From Syngnathus acus (lineage: Eukaryota > Chordata > Actinopteri > Syngnathiformes > Syngnathidae): a stretch of DNA of 64,000 nucleotides. Positions 12,150-23,059 of the stretch are shown one piece after another; within the stretch, counting starts at the first letter, position 1, and each line of letters opens with the position of its first letter. The notes beneath the pieces were generated by a model that did not search any database, was not told where the DNA came from, and saw nothing but the letters and a program-made list of their open reading frames with translations. Made by a program: the position numbers and the translations under genes. The stretch covers positions 1,171,500 to 1,235,499 of the forward strand of contig NC_051098.1 in NCBI RefSeq assembly GCF_901709675.1, written 5' to 3'.

Positions 12150-13190
12150 TCCTCGGTGCCCATGTGACAGCTGCAGGGTTATTAGCCAGAAACAACCATT
12201 CACCAACATTTCGCTCCTATAATTCTGGTACGTCTGACGTCTCCCTGTCACCCCCTGCAGCTGATAGGTCTTATCCCTGCGGCTGCTGTTTGGGGTTAGG
12301 TGTTCTTCCCCCAAGTTCTGTCCTTCCTCTGCAGCCAGAGCCAAAAGCTCCCTTTTTCCACCTCCTCTGCCAGATCGTTTGATGCCTTCCAAAGCCTTCC
12401 TCTGGTGACTCCTACGTCCTTCAGGAGGCATGTGCTTGACAAACCCACGAAGCCCTGGCATCCGACCTCCACTGATTAGATGGTCTTCCAGCCAGCCTCC
12501 CGACACTCTGCACCCAGCTCCGAGTACTTGACTTTTTTTCGCTCAAAGGCGGCCTCGATGCCCTCCTACATTGGTACGGTGAGCTCAATGAGGGTCACTT
12601 CTTTTATTTTGGTAGACCACAAATTATGTCTGGCCGGAGAGATGTGGTGGTGATCTCGGTGGGGAACTGCAGCTTCCTGTCCAGGTCGACCTTCATGCTC
12701 CATTCCTGGCCAGGAGTAAAGGGCCTTGCTGTTTCTCTTTGCCTGGTACCTTTCCTCATCCCCCCTTCCACAGTAAGGTTGATGCGGTCATCTGCAAGTG
12801 ATGGTGTTTTCCTACCCTGTCGGCATTCTTCCAGCACTTCGGCTAGCTTTCTCAGGACCTGGTCAAGGCACCATCTATCGCGGCCCTGTGAGAGCGCAAT
12901 TTTGCAGCCTGATAGGATGTGCTGGAGGCTTACGTTGCGAGAATTGCAGAGCGTGCACCATTCCTCGCTCCCAAACCAATGGTGGAGATTCCGAGGGCAG
13001 GGAAGCATGTCATAGGTTGACCGGATGATGGAGCTGAGTCTTGCCTGTGGGATCTTCCACACGTCTGACCAGCTGTTGTTCCTGTTTGAGATTCCCTCCC
13101 AGGTTGTCCAGCTTCCTTGCAGCCCTGAGACACGGCCTTGATCTTATAGCGATCTTCCTCCATCCTTGTCACCTCTGTTAGGGTTGACAA
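12150..13190 (-). pseudogene. LINE C-terminal fragment with restriction-like endonuclease
   Basis: Minus-strand protein remnant without a start. The 12604-13062 frame contains LPCPRNLHHWFG, a zinc-ribbon-like CTLCNSRNVSLQHILSGC, and the acidic motif RPD. About 20 residues on, in the following frame near 12575, comes IELTVP. RPD...E-x-T is the PD-(D/E)xK arrangement of restriction-like endonucleases found at the C-terminus of R2/R4/NeSL-type LINEs. In-frame stops and at least two frameshifts (12930-13062; 12500-12604) disable it. The RT itself is absent. The exact LINE clade is uncertain. Confidence 0.6.
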
Positions 13191-13194
13191 ATTA

Positions 13195-13480
13195 TTTTGA
13201 TCGTATGATTATGTTGGAATGTTGACTAGAATCATTGACTTTGTTAAAACCTTTTACCTTTCCTTGACTCTGGAAGGTTTCCACATTCAGTTGTTGAAAC
13301 TTTCCAAATGATGTGGAAACATTATTGCTTAGTTAGTTATCTTAAATGCTCCACTGGTATCTGCTTCCACAACATTGTAAAACAAAGAGCTAAGACCCTC
13401 TGCACTGATTAACCAGGTTGTAGAGGTGACCCCCAAAACCTACAACTAAATTCAATCTGACTATATTGTCTCAATCGTGT
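13195..13480. other. Unassigned spacer
   Basis: AT-rich sequence between the endonuclease fragment and a hAT element. I see no gene or recognisable repeat. Confidence 0.5.
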
Positions 13481-13488
13481 GTATTAAC

Positions 13489-14531
13489 CAGAGATGGGAC
13501 CAAGTCACACATGTGCAAGTCTCAAGTGAGTCTCAAGTCTTAACCTTCAAGTCTCAAGTAAGTCTCAAGTCATTTTTTTCTTGGGCAAGTCAAGTCAAGT
13601 CCTTAAATAGGTCAAGTCAAGTCCAAGTCAAGTCCTTAAATAGGTCAAGTCCAAGTCAAGTCACCTTATTATTGCAATTTTACCCGCAGAATCTGATCTT
13701 AGTAACGTGAAAAGACAAGATATAAGTAACTTTAAGTAACCATCATTGTCCAATGTGTCTAACCTGTTTAAAAACTATGACAATAATTTGGATTTGCACT
13801 GTATTACTGATATTCAGTAAAATACACCATGGAATCAAACAAAAAAGAAATTACCTCATACAATGATTGACAGCTCAATCTAAACAAATGAACGTCTGCC
13901 AACAGTGTCTGACACATTTGAGTTGCAAATATGAAAAAATATTCTGAAAAAAATCTGAAAGAAGAAACACATTAAAGAGCATTAGCAACATTTTATGTTT
14001 CATCTGTAACATCTGGTGACACCAGAGCTCTATAAACTTCAAACGGACAACGTTTGAAGTTGTCATCTGGCTGTCTGAAATGTTTCTGTTGCATATCTTG
14101 CACTGTGCTGTCCGTCTTTTGCCGTCATAAAGGTAATTACGATAGCCGAAGGTGATGACTCGCGGTACCGCTCCTGCTGACATGTTTGTACATGTCTTGA
14201 TATAAAGGGGCGTGATTCTCCAATTCTCTGATCGATTGACAGGGTAGCGATCCAATCATGACAATGCCATTCTCAGCCTGCGCTCCTACCGTGTTATCGA
14301 TATTACTTTTTTAAATGTATTATTAATTTTATATTCAAACTGAAAACATAAACTAAATAACACTGAAGTCATTCAAGTCATCGTGTCCCAAGTCAAGTCA
14401 AGTCCCGAGTCTTTAACTTCCAAGTCCAAGTCGAGTCTCAAGTTTTTTTTATTTTTGTCAAGTCAAGTCATCAAAACAGCGACTCGAGTCGACTCGAGTC
14501 CAAGTCACAGTGACTCGAGTCCCCATCTCTG
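13489..14531 (-). mobile_element. hAT derivative with BED-finger exon
   Basis: 1,043 bp with inverted ends CAGAGATGGG/CCCATCTCTG and a perfect 8-bp duplication GTATTAAC (13481-13488, 14532-14539). Both ends are rich in CAAGTCAAGTC-type subterminal repeats, typical binding arrays for hAT transposases. On the minus strand around 14040-14190 a short frame encodes a BED-finger start (FGYRNYLYDGKRRTAQCKIC), the DNA-binding N-terminus of a ZBED-like transposase; the catalytic part is deleted. Confidence 0.9.
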
Positions 14532-14711
14532 GTATTAACATTTTCATGACCAGTTTAGAAATCACTCTAACCTCCTCTTTTTAAGAAGAGAATGTTGGCA
14601 GCCTTTCCACCGCTTATCATTTTTCCCTTTATTATCCCAGGCTGACCACAGACAGTCGGGTAACCTTTAATTTGTTTGTGGATGCTCTATGTTTAACATG
14701 TTCAAGTGCTA

Positions 14712-14771
14712 CATACATACATACACACATACATACACATATACATACATACTATATATATATATATGTAT

Positions 14772-14847
<76 letters not shown>
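14712..14847. repeat. (ACAT)n/(TA)n microsatellite
   Basis: Runs of ACAT then long TA tracts. TA-flanked elements sit directly to its right, and the tract reappears in 15664-15673 and 18835-18960, consistent with one original array split by insertions. Confidence 0.9.
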
Positions 14848-14849
<2 letters not shown>

Positions 14850-14990
14850 GTTTTTTTTCCATGTATAATGCGCCCCCATGTATAATACTAAAAATGGCAT
14901 GTCGATGCTGGAAAAAAGCCTGTACCCATGTATAATACGCACCCAAATTTTGACTTTTCTTTTTTTTTTTTTTTTTCTTTTTGTTTTTTT

Positions 14991-15233
14991 TTAAAGTCCC
15001 AAAGATCGTCACACACGCATCTGGGTGTGGTGAAATTTGTCCTCTGCATTTGACCCATCCCCGTGTGATTTTGATCCATCCCCTGGGGGAGAGGGGAGCA
15101 GTGAGCAGCAGCGGCGCCGCGCTCGGGAATCATTTGGTGATCTAACCCCCCAATTCCAACCCTTAATGCTGAGTGCCAAGCAGGGAGGCAATGGGTCCCA
15201 TTTTTATAGTCTTTAGTATGACCCGGCCGGGTT
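14991..15233 (-). mobile_element. tRNA-SINE body, head missing
   Basis: Shares its body with the fuller copy at 41564-41872 (CCCATTTTTATAGTCTTT, GTGGTGAAATTTGTCCTC, GGGGAGAGGGGAGCAGTGAG) but ends at the CCGGCCGGGTT position where the tRNA box B should follow. The tRNA head is therefore absent or was replaced. Confidence 0.75.
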
Positions 15234-15439
15234 ACTTAAGTCCGTAAACGTAAAATTATTTCAGAAAAAAGATCATCCTTGGGAACAACCGGATGTTATT
15301 CTGCCGGTCAGTATCACTGCGCATGCAGTAGCAAACTCGATAGCGAAGAAATATGTGAGACTCTCAGCGGGATCACCAATATTTGAGTGATGTTCCAGTT
15401 ATTTATCACAATTAGTTTACCAAGTCTGTGTTTTGAGTT

Positions 15440-15514
15440 CCTCCAATAAACCCTGGTCCAAGCTGCACTTGGTCGCCCCGCTCCTTTCCACACTCCATCC
15501 GTGACAAGATTTTC
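15440..15514 (+). repeat. LTR-like fragment related to the 53910 solo LTR
   Basis: Contains AATAAACCCTGGTCCAAGC and CTGCACTTGGTCGCC, the reverse complement of part of 53930-53985, and ends in GTGACA. It is the polyadenylation-signal end of that LTR family only; no flanking duplication found. Confidence 0.6.
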
Positions 15515-15854
15515 TTCAAAAATTGTTGTACCATGATTTTCTTCAAAAAAAAAAAAAAAAAGGAAAAAAATATATATATAAATTGTACCCATGTATAATG
15601 CGCACCCCAGATTTTAGGACAATAAATTAGTTACATTTTGCGCATTATACATGAAAAAAACGGTACATATATACCGTAATGTTCGGACTATAAATCGCTC
15701 CGGAGTACAAGTCGCATCAGCCATAAAATGCCCAAAAAAGTGAAGAAAAACCATACACAAGTCGCTCCAGAGTATAAGTCGCATTTTGGGGGGCAATTTA
15801 TTCGAAAAAATCCAACACCAGGAACAGTCATGAACGAGCAACAACAGGCTAAAG

Positions 15855-17519
15855 TTTAGCCACAAAATTCCGTGACAAAGTACAGACCGCAAATGGAGGA
15901 CAGGAGTTTTGGGCATTTCACTGTATTTTGCACCAGGAGGCGTTATGTTGCAAAACACTGCAAATGGACCATGTTATGAGCGTGGTTGTGAAAACTGTCA
16001 ATTTCATCAGAGCTCGCGGTCTAAATCACCGCCAGTTTGACTCATTTCTCAGTGATCATGACATTCGTGCTGGCCTACCATACCACACTGACGTGCGCTG
16101 GTTAAGCAGAGGTGCAGTACTCAAGCGCTTCTTTGAGCTACGAGGCGAAATTGGACATTTTATGGAGAAGAAGGGACGCCCAGTAAAGGAACTTCAATGC
16201 AAGGAATGGGTGCAGGATCTTGCCTTCATGGTAGATATTACGCAACACTTGAATACACTTAACACTACATTGCAGGGCCGTAACAGAGTTGTCACTCAAT
16301 ATTACGACAGCATAAGTGCGTTCAATATGAAACTGTCACTGTGGGAGACGCAGCTATCCAGCGGTGACACCACGCACTTCTCATGTCTCACAGCTGTGCG
16401 TCCGAAGGCACCGGATCGTCCCGATTTGGATAAATATAAAGACAACATAACAGATTTGCTGTGAGAGTTTGAGCGGAGGTTTCAGGTTTTCAGTGAACTT
16501 GAGAACAAGTTCGGCTTTTTTCGCTCGCCATTTACAGTGAAGCCTTCTGATGTGCCAGCGGACATTCAGCTCGAGCTTATTGACTTGCAGTGCGATTCCG
16601 CTATGAAGGATAAATTTGGGTCCGTGGGATTGGATACGTTTTATCAGTATCTTGTGCCAGGTTACCCCAAATTAACAGCCATGACTGCAAAGGTTCTCTC
16701 CATGTTTGGGACTACTTATCTTTGTGAACAGGTGTTCTCCGTGATGAACAATAATAAAACAAAGCAGCGCTCAAGGTTGACAAATGAACACTTGAATGAC
16801 ATTGTTAAATGTGCTGCTACTCAGGATTTGACACCTGATATCGACGCACTTGTAAAGGCAAAAAGATGCCAAGTTTCAGGAGCCAGCAGCAGCAAGTAGA
16901 CTGCAGGAGTGCAGTGAGAGAGAGAAAAAAAGTGTGATGACACGACATTTGTTTGCACTCATGAATACAGATCATTAAAAATAAGATTAATCTGGTTTCA
17001 TATTAAAGACAATTAATATTGTGCAGTATATTCTCAGCTTCAGTAGGCCCAGCCCAGTAGTTTGAGCTGATGTAGTCTAATCTTATTGCCCATGCACTGC
17101 TAAAACTTTTATTTTGTATTTTTATTTATTATTATTTCAAAGCAGTATGACAATTAAGGCAAAACATTTTTTTTCATAGCTCCCACTTGAGTTTGTTTAG
17201 TGTGGTGAGTTGGTTCAGGTGTAAAACTGCATTCACTCAACTGTTAAAATAAACCAGTTGTTAACACATTCAATGCCAAACATGAAAATCATTTTTTTTC
17301 TCCAGTGTTTGTGAATAAATGTGTTGTGCTTAGAAAAGATCCCTTGTCATCCGTGATTATAATATGTAGGGTAGGCTACAAATGTAGGCTGAATGATAAA
17401 GCATAGTACTGAAAAACAAAGCTAAATAGTTGGAGTTGACGTTCTTTTACTGATCCGGCCCACCTGAGAACAGAAAGTCTGGATCCGGCCCCAGAGCCAA
17501 ACTGAGTTTGACACGCCTG
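15855..17519 (+). mobile_element. hAT (Charlie/GTF2IRD2-like), left end lost
   Basis: Right end GAGTTTGACACGCCTG matches the usual CAGGCGTGTCAAACTC terminus. The duplication is GGCTAAAG (15847-15854) on the left and GGCTAAAC (17520-17527) on the right, 7 of 8 bases; copy B of the host element shows the empty site GGCTAAAC. The left inverted repeat is missing, so a deletion removed it after insertion. 16900-17460 is 3' non-coding sequence. Confidence 0.8.
15928..16899 (+). pseudogene. hAT transposase C-terminal two thirds, one in-frame TGA
   Basis: Catalytic and C-terminal part of a Charlie-clade transposase of the type domesticated as GTF2IRD2/ZBED5-like proteins. Visible: a DVRWLSRG catalytic-core motif, the WVQDLAFMVDITQHLN helix, HFSCLTAV, and the C-terminal dimerisation region MFGTTYLCEQVFSVMNNNK ending ...GASSSK. 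A single TGA at 16462-16464 (probably CGA to TGA) interrupts an otherwise continuous frame of about 323 codons; the segments on either side are in the same frame. The DNA-binding N-terminus is missing. A matching N-terminal piece of this clade lies at 39187-39430 in another element. Confidence 0.85.
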
Positions 17520-17639
17520 GGCTAAACGATAGGTATGCTAACGTGACATAAACACAAACGAAGAGCTGAGAACGGCCCTGACGTAACATTCAGAGTTATT
17601 CAAAAAACTATTACATAAATAACACGTTAATAAAACCAT

Positions 17640-18010
17640 CTGTGTCACTCCAATTCATTAAATCCATCGATCGTCCTTTGTCAACAATGCGTGCGCGCCG
17701 CTGGCGGCGCTTGCACTTCAAAATATTCCACAGGCCCATATAACGATATATAAATTATATATCAAATAACTATTATATAAGCAATAATGTTATCAAACCA
17801 TCTGTGTCACTCCAAATCATTAAATCCATCGATCGTCCTTTGTCAACAATGGGTGCGCGCAGCTGACGGCGCTTGCACTTCAAAATATTCCACAAGACCA
17901 TATAACGATATATAAATTAGATATCAAATAACTATTATATAAGCAATAGTATTATCAAACCATCTGTGCACTCTAAATCATTAAATCCATCGATCAAATT
18001 CCTCGTCCTT
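17640..18010. repeat. ~162-bp tandem units inside copy A
   Basis: The motif AATCCATCGATC recurs at 17661, 17823 and 17984 (spacing 162 and 161). Copy B has only two (57131, 57292), so copy number differs between the two elements. Confidence 0.85.
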
Positions 18011-18149
18011 TGTCAACAACGCCGCGCGTGCGCCCTGACGTCAGCCTCGTCGTTATTCCACAGATCTAGTATATAACTAGATTGTAGCGTTAACAAAGTA
18101 CAAGGGAAGACGTGGGTTTGGTAAACGGCTCTTTATTTAACAAAACAAA

Positions 18150-18480
18150 CTTCCAGGCGTGTGGCGGCGTGGACTTCCAGCCACGGAGGTGGAAGAGTGA
18201 TCCATAGAATAGGACCGGGCGTGCGTAAAAGCCATGACCGAGCCCCATCCACCGTCCCCGGACAGCCACCCGGCCGAGCGCCGGCCCTCAACTTCCATCC
18301 ACAGAGGTGAAAGAGCGCTCCCGAGAGTAGGACCGGGCGTGCGTAAAAGCCATGTCCGAGCCCCATCCACCGTCCCTGGACAGCCACCCGGCCGAGCGCC
18401 GGCCCCAGACTTCCATCCACGGAGGTGAAAGAGAGCTCCATAGAATAGGACCGGGCGTGCGTAAAAGCCATAATAGTTTT
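18150..18480. repeat. 118-bp tandem units inside copy A
   Basis: GTGCGTAAAAGCCAT recurs at 18221, 18339 and 18457, exactly 118 bp apart. Copy B shows the same spacing at 57909, 58027 and 58145. GC-rich; 118 is not a multiple of three, so the apparent ORFs are not coding. Confidence 0.9.
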
Positions 18481-18839
18481 TCAAACCTTCTGTGTCACTC
18501 CAAATCCTTAAATCCTTCAAACTCTTCGTCCGCCGTGTCACTTAGAAACAAAGCCGCTAATGATGCCGGTAGTACGTGGGGTCCTTCGTCATCTTCGTCA
18601 TCCCGTGATCAATCTTTGTCCTTTATGTAAACAACCGCTGCGTCACGCTGCTGACGTTACTTGAAATTCAAATTACAGTAATCCCTTGCTTCATCGCGGT
18701 TCGTTTATCCCGGTTTCACTTTTTATTTTTGGAACATTTTTGAAAAAAACCCACATATAAATCGCTCCTTATTATAAGTCACCCCCCCACCCAAACTATG
18801 AAAAAAAACGCGATTTATAGTCCGAAAATTACGGTACAC

Positions 18840-18901
18840 ACATATAATATATATATTATATATATATATACGTATATATATACGTATATCTACACATACA
18901 T

Positions 18902-18952
<51 letters not shown>

Positions 18953-18960
18953 CATACACA
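18840..18960. repeat. (TA)n/(ACAT)n microsatellite
   Basis: TA-rich array with ACATAC blocks immediately right of copy A; likely the other half of the 14712-14847 tract. Confidence 0.9.
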
Positions 18961-19468
18961 TAAACTAAAAGAGTAGCAATCAAGATATAACCAAAAAAAG
19001 AAACCATAAATTGTATTCACATGCCTGAAAAGGAGTGGGAAGAAGTATAATTTATTTAATCCCACCCCCTTTTAATAATCCCTAAATACCCAGCCATAAA
19101 TCATTTTGCCTCACTTATCCCAACAAAATAATAAATTACGAAATTATCTTCCACCTGCTGATCGCTAGAACACTAAACATATACCTACATATTAATACAT
19201 ACATATACCTCACACACAAATATTTAACATACATACATACCTCAAATACAACACAAAGATACCTGAATGATAAAAAAAACATGCACAAAACAATGACAAA
19301 CAGACAAACAAAAACCAACAAAGAAACGTAAATAAATAAAACTAAGCATCCTATGATACTCAAACACCCTCATTTCTGTACCTTGTAAAAATAATTTCTT
19401 TATATCTTTTTTTAAACTGATTGATGTTTGAACATTCCCCGAGCGTCCCCTCCAAAGTATTCCATAGC

Positions 19469-21182
19469 TTAACTCCACAGATTGAAATACAGAATGTTTT
19501 TTTTTGTTGTGCGTGCCTTCCTTATCCTGAAATTAAATGTTTCCCTTAAATTATAACCCCCCTCCCTTCCAGTGAAAAGATTCTGAATGTTCGTTGGCAA
19601 CAGATTATTTTTTGCTTTGAAAAGTATTTGTGCTGTCCGGAATTCCACTATATCCTTGAGTTTGATGAGTTTTGACTGTAAGAATAATGAATTTGTGTGA
19701 TCCCTGTATCCTGCCCCATGAATGATCCGTATTGCTTTCTTTTGTAAAATAATAAGTGGATATATTGTGCTTATGTAATTATTACCCCAGATTTCTATAC
19801 AGTACATGAGATATGGAAGAACTAGTGTATTATAAGGGATGCGGAGTGAATTATGATCCAGAGCTTGTTTTGCTTTATTTAATACTGCGATGCATCTTGA
19901 GATTTTAGTTTGTACATGTTTAACTTGTGATTTCCAACTGATCGTCATCTATAGTCACCCCTAAAAATTTAATCTCATTCACTCTTTCAATACTAACCCC
20001 ATATCCAGCTGTACCTCTAGTTTCAAATTAGTTCTGTGATTACCGAAAAGTATTACTCTTGTTTTGCTTAGGTTTAAGGATAATTTTTTGCTGTCCAACC
20101 ATACCTTTAATTTGCTTAATTGATTATTTATTAATCTTGTTAAGGTGTGTAAATCACTGCCAGAGCAAAACATATTTGTGTCATCTGCAAACAAAACCAT
20201 CTTCAAAATATGTGATACCTTGCATATATCATTTATATATAATATGAAACGTTTAGGGCCCAACACTGACCCCTGAGGGACGCCACAGGTAGTGTTCAAA
20301 CATGTTGAACAATTTTCACCCAACTTCACAAACTGCTTCCTTTTTGTTAAATAGCTCTTCATCCACTCTAATGGTTTCCCCCTGATGCCATACCGATGTA
20401 GTTTATTGAATAGTACTTCATCATTTATTGTGTTAAATGCCTTTCTTAGATCTATGAATATCCCAACTGTATATTGTTTTAGGTCTATTGCATTAGTAAT
20501 TTCCTCCACTGAGTCAATTAGTGCCAGTGATGTTGCTCTGTTGGATCTAAATCCATATTGACTTTCAGTGAGTAATTTATATTTATCTATGAATTTGTCC
20601 AGTCAGTTATTGGAAAGTTTTTCCAGTATTTTAGAGAATTGCGATAGTAATGATACAGGTCTGTAGTTTGTGAAGTGGTGTTTGTTCCTAGTTTTATACA
20701 AAAGGTATGATTTTAGCTATTTGCATTTTATCTGGAAATATACCGGTCTGAAATGATAGGTTACAGATGTATGTTAATGGTTTAGAAATCCCCTCAATCA
20801 CTCGTTTTACAACAGTAATTTCAATGTCATCACAGTCTTTAGAGGTCTTGTTTGTGCATTGGGAAACCGTCTTTATAATTTCTTTCTCATCCACTGCAGT
20901 AAAGAACATTGAACTCAGATTCCTGTCTATTAAACTATTACACTGCTCCTCAGATGTTACTGGATCTGGGATTTGTTTGGCCAGATCAGGTCCCACACTT
21001 ACAAAGAAATTATTAAAGTTGTTAGCCACTTCTTGCATATCATGCTTCTCAGTGTTGTTGATAATAAAATATTTTTTTATTACAGTATTCATTATATTCC
21101 ATATTTCTTTGGTGTTATTTCTATTATCGTTTAATATTTTACTATAGTATTCTTTCCTAGCAGCTCTTTTAATATTAGTCAA
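19469..21182 (-). pseudogene. L2/CR1-like ORF2: reverse transcriptase part
   Basis: RT region in three frames. 20694-21182 is the linker and fingers (WNIMNTVIKKY, CNLSFQTGIFPDKMQIAKIIP). 19979-20509 has motif A GIFIDLRKAFNTI, motif B CGVPQGSVLGP and motif C VLFADDTNMF. 19469-19948 is the thumb and C-terminus (RRIIHGAGYRDHTN-like). Frameshifts lie near 19960 and 20510-20694. The catalytic aspartates are present, but the protein is not continuous and the endonuclease is split by insertions, so it is inactive. Confidence 0.85.
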
Positions 21183-21468
21183 TTTGTTCTTATATTGTTT
21201 GTATTTATTTTCTGACTCTTTAGTTCTCTGTCTTATAAATGCTCTGTAAAGTGTATTTTTCTTTTTACAGGCATTTTGTAAGCCCTTTGTGATCCAGGGA
21301 CGATCTACATAATTTAGTTTCCTATTACTTACTTTTACAGGACAGTATTTGTTATATAACCTTTTGAAAATATGTAAGAATTGTCACGTTCCTGCGTCAC
21401 CTGGCTTCCAGCCCAGCCCTAATCGAGGAATTGCTAGCACCTGCCACAGCTCGTTAGGTCCCCTACTT

Positions 21469-22371
21469 CAGTGGTCCCCAACCTTTTTTGCACCACGGAC
21501 CGGTTACGTGTCAGAAATATTTTCGCGGACCGGCCTTTATATAAATAAATATATTTATATATTTATTATTTAAATATTTATATATATAAATAGGATGAAA
21601 TAAAATGATACGACTGGCATAAAAACAAATATAAACCACATAAAAATAAAACGTTGAATTAGTGGGAGCACCGAGCTCTTTTCTCAGAAATGAGCCGTTA
21701 CCATCTAGGCGTAATCGGAGACAATGACACCCGAAGTGGTTAAGGTTTGTCTTTAAATGCAGGATGCTTGGTCTCCATGTGCCGAAGCAGGTTTGAAGGC
21801 TTCATTGCCTCGTTAGCTAGCCTTTCGCCACATATGCGGAGTGCACTTGGCGCGTCAGAGTCACCTGTGGCGATAAATCCATATTTTAAGTAGGACTCCA
21901 GAAATGTTCTTTTAAATGCAGCTTTCCTTTTCTTAGAAGTCGTAGCCTCTTCTTCTTCAGTGTCCTCATTGGACGTTTTTCCCTTTCCGAAGAAGCTTTC
22001 CAAACTTCTCTGTTTCTTGCTCATTTTTGCTTGCCTCGCGGGCTTGACTGTGGTGACATGTCACGTGACCGAGACGAGCGCCCTGTGTCAAGAGTCCTTA
22101 TTTTTCAGATGCACCGACAGATGTAATTGGGAGAGATTCGCCAAATTTTTTATATTTTTCAAAATAAATTCTTACTCATTTTTGCTAGCTTTGCGGGCTC
22201 GACTGGGGAAACATGTCACGTGACCGGGACGAGCGTCTTAACCTGAATGAATTGTTCGTCAATGAAAGAAAAAAATATATATATATTTTTTTTCCTGTGC
22301 GGCTTGGCGGCCCGGTACCAAGTGACCCATGGACCGGTACCGGTCCGCGGCCCGGTGGTTGGGGACCACTG
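21469..22371 (-). mobile_element. hAT (Charlie-like) deletion derivative
   Basis: 903 bp with perfect 15-bp inverted ends CAGTGGTCCCCAACC/GGTTGGGGACCACTG and an exact 8-bp duplication CCCTACTT (21461-21468, 22372-22379). The minus-strand frame 21740-22024 encodes the transposase N-terminus: a lysine-rich start (MSKKQRSLESFF) and part of a BED finger (ICGERLANEAMKPSNLLRHM). Its first cysteine pair is incomplete and all catalytic sequence is deleted. Confidence 0.95.
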
Positions 22372-22494
22372 CCCTACTTAACCTCTCCGTATTCTGCCAG
22401 TGGTTGTCAGTTCGTCTCCTTACCCTGCCCGTGACACCACTGCCTTTTTGTCCCCGGACCGATCTTGGTAGCCAACCGCTTCCGTGAACTGATT

Positions 22495-22665
22495 GACCAC
22501 GCTTCTGATCGCCGCCTGCCCTGACTACTCGCTCGTCCTTCGACCACGCTTCTGATCGCCGCCTGCCCTGACCACTCGCTCGTCCTTCGACCACGCTTCT
22601 GATCGCCGCCTGCCCTGAGTACTCGCTCGTCCTTCGACCACGCTTCTGATCGCCGCCTGCTTCGA
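22495..22665. repeat. 47-bp tandem repeat in the solo LTR
   Basis: GACCACGCTTCTGATCGCC recurs at 22495, 22542, 22589 and 22636, exactly 47 bp apart. It lies in the region just upstream of the LTR polyadenylation signal. Confidence 0.95.
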
Positions 22666-22819
22666 CCACCTGCCCGCCTGCCTCCGACTACGACTACGCG
22701 CTGTGCTCTGCTGCTCAGCCATGCCAGCCAGACCGCAGGTCCAGCATTCCACTTCCCCTTTCCCCCTTTTCAATAAAGGATCGTGCTGCACTTGGTAGCC
22801 CTGTCTCTGTTCCCTGACA

Positions 22820-23041
22820 AGAATTTCTCATATGCACAGTTAATGTTATTTTCATTGTATATAGTATCCCAGTTTTATGACATTAACCCATTTTTAAATG
22901 CGTTTATTGTTTCTTCTGTTTCAATTCTTCTGTATTCCTGTTTTTTAGCCGGTTGAGTAATTTTATAGTTGTCATCAAAACCATAAAAACTGGCAAATGG
23001 TCACTGATGTCGCTGACTAATAACCCACTTATTGTAGGCAC
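22820..23041 (-). pseudogene. L2/CR1-like endonuclease end
   Basis: Minus-strand segment ending the endonuclease domain with ISGLLVSDISDHLPVF, the SDH motif that closes APE-type LINE endonucleases. It continues the piece at 24399-24671 across the Rex1-LTR insertion. Confidence 0.8.
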
Positions 23042-23059
23042 AAACAATGAATAAATAAG

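Larger units (their letters stand above)
14848..15663. mobile_element. TA-flanked MITE with ATGTATAATGCGC ends
   Basis: Inverted ends (CCGTTTTTTTTCCATGTATA and its complement) flanked by TA at 14846-14847 and 15664-15665. No transposase. It carries a SINE fragment (14991-15233) and an LTR-like piece (about 15440-15514), so it is a composite of insertions. Confidence 0.75.
15674..18834. mobile_element. TA-flanked fold-back element, copy A
   Basis: Ends CCGTAATGTTCGGACTATAA and its complement ...CCGAAAATTACGG, with TA outside each (15672-15673, 18835-18836). About 1.49 kb once the hAT is removed. It contains two internal tandem arrays (162-bp and 118-bp units). No transposase frame. Copy B is at 56818-59475 and a shorter relative at 36764-37398. 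The ORFs across the 118-bp array are frame-cycling artefacts. Confidence 0.8.
21382..22819 (+). mobile_element. Solo LTR (TGTCA...TGACA), holding a hAT
   Basis: Begins TGTCACG and ends CCTGACA, flanked by the 5-bp duplication AGAAT (21377-21381, 22820-22824); a CAATAAAGG polyadenylation signal lies near 22770. These are hallmarks of a lone LTR left by recombination. Excluding the hAT it is about 530 bp. No adjacent internal retroviral or gypsy-like sequence is present. It sits in the L2-like LINE. Confidence 0.8.

Noticed and set aside
18133-18541. Overlapping 112-134-codon frames with repeated THARSY/ARPV motifs, also at 57665-58103
   Set aside because: They translate the 118-bp tandem repeat; since 118 is not divisible by three the frames cycle, and no start or domain supports a gene.
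22259-22791. Minus-strand ORFs rich in GDQKRG repeats
   Set aside because: They translate the 47-bp tandem repeat inside a solo LTR.
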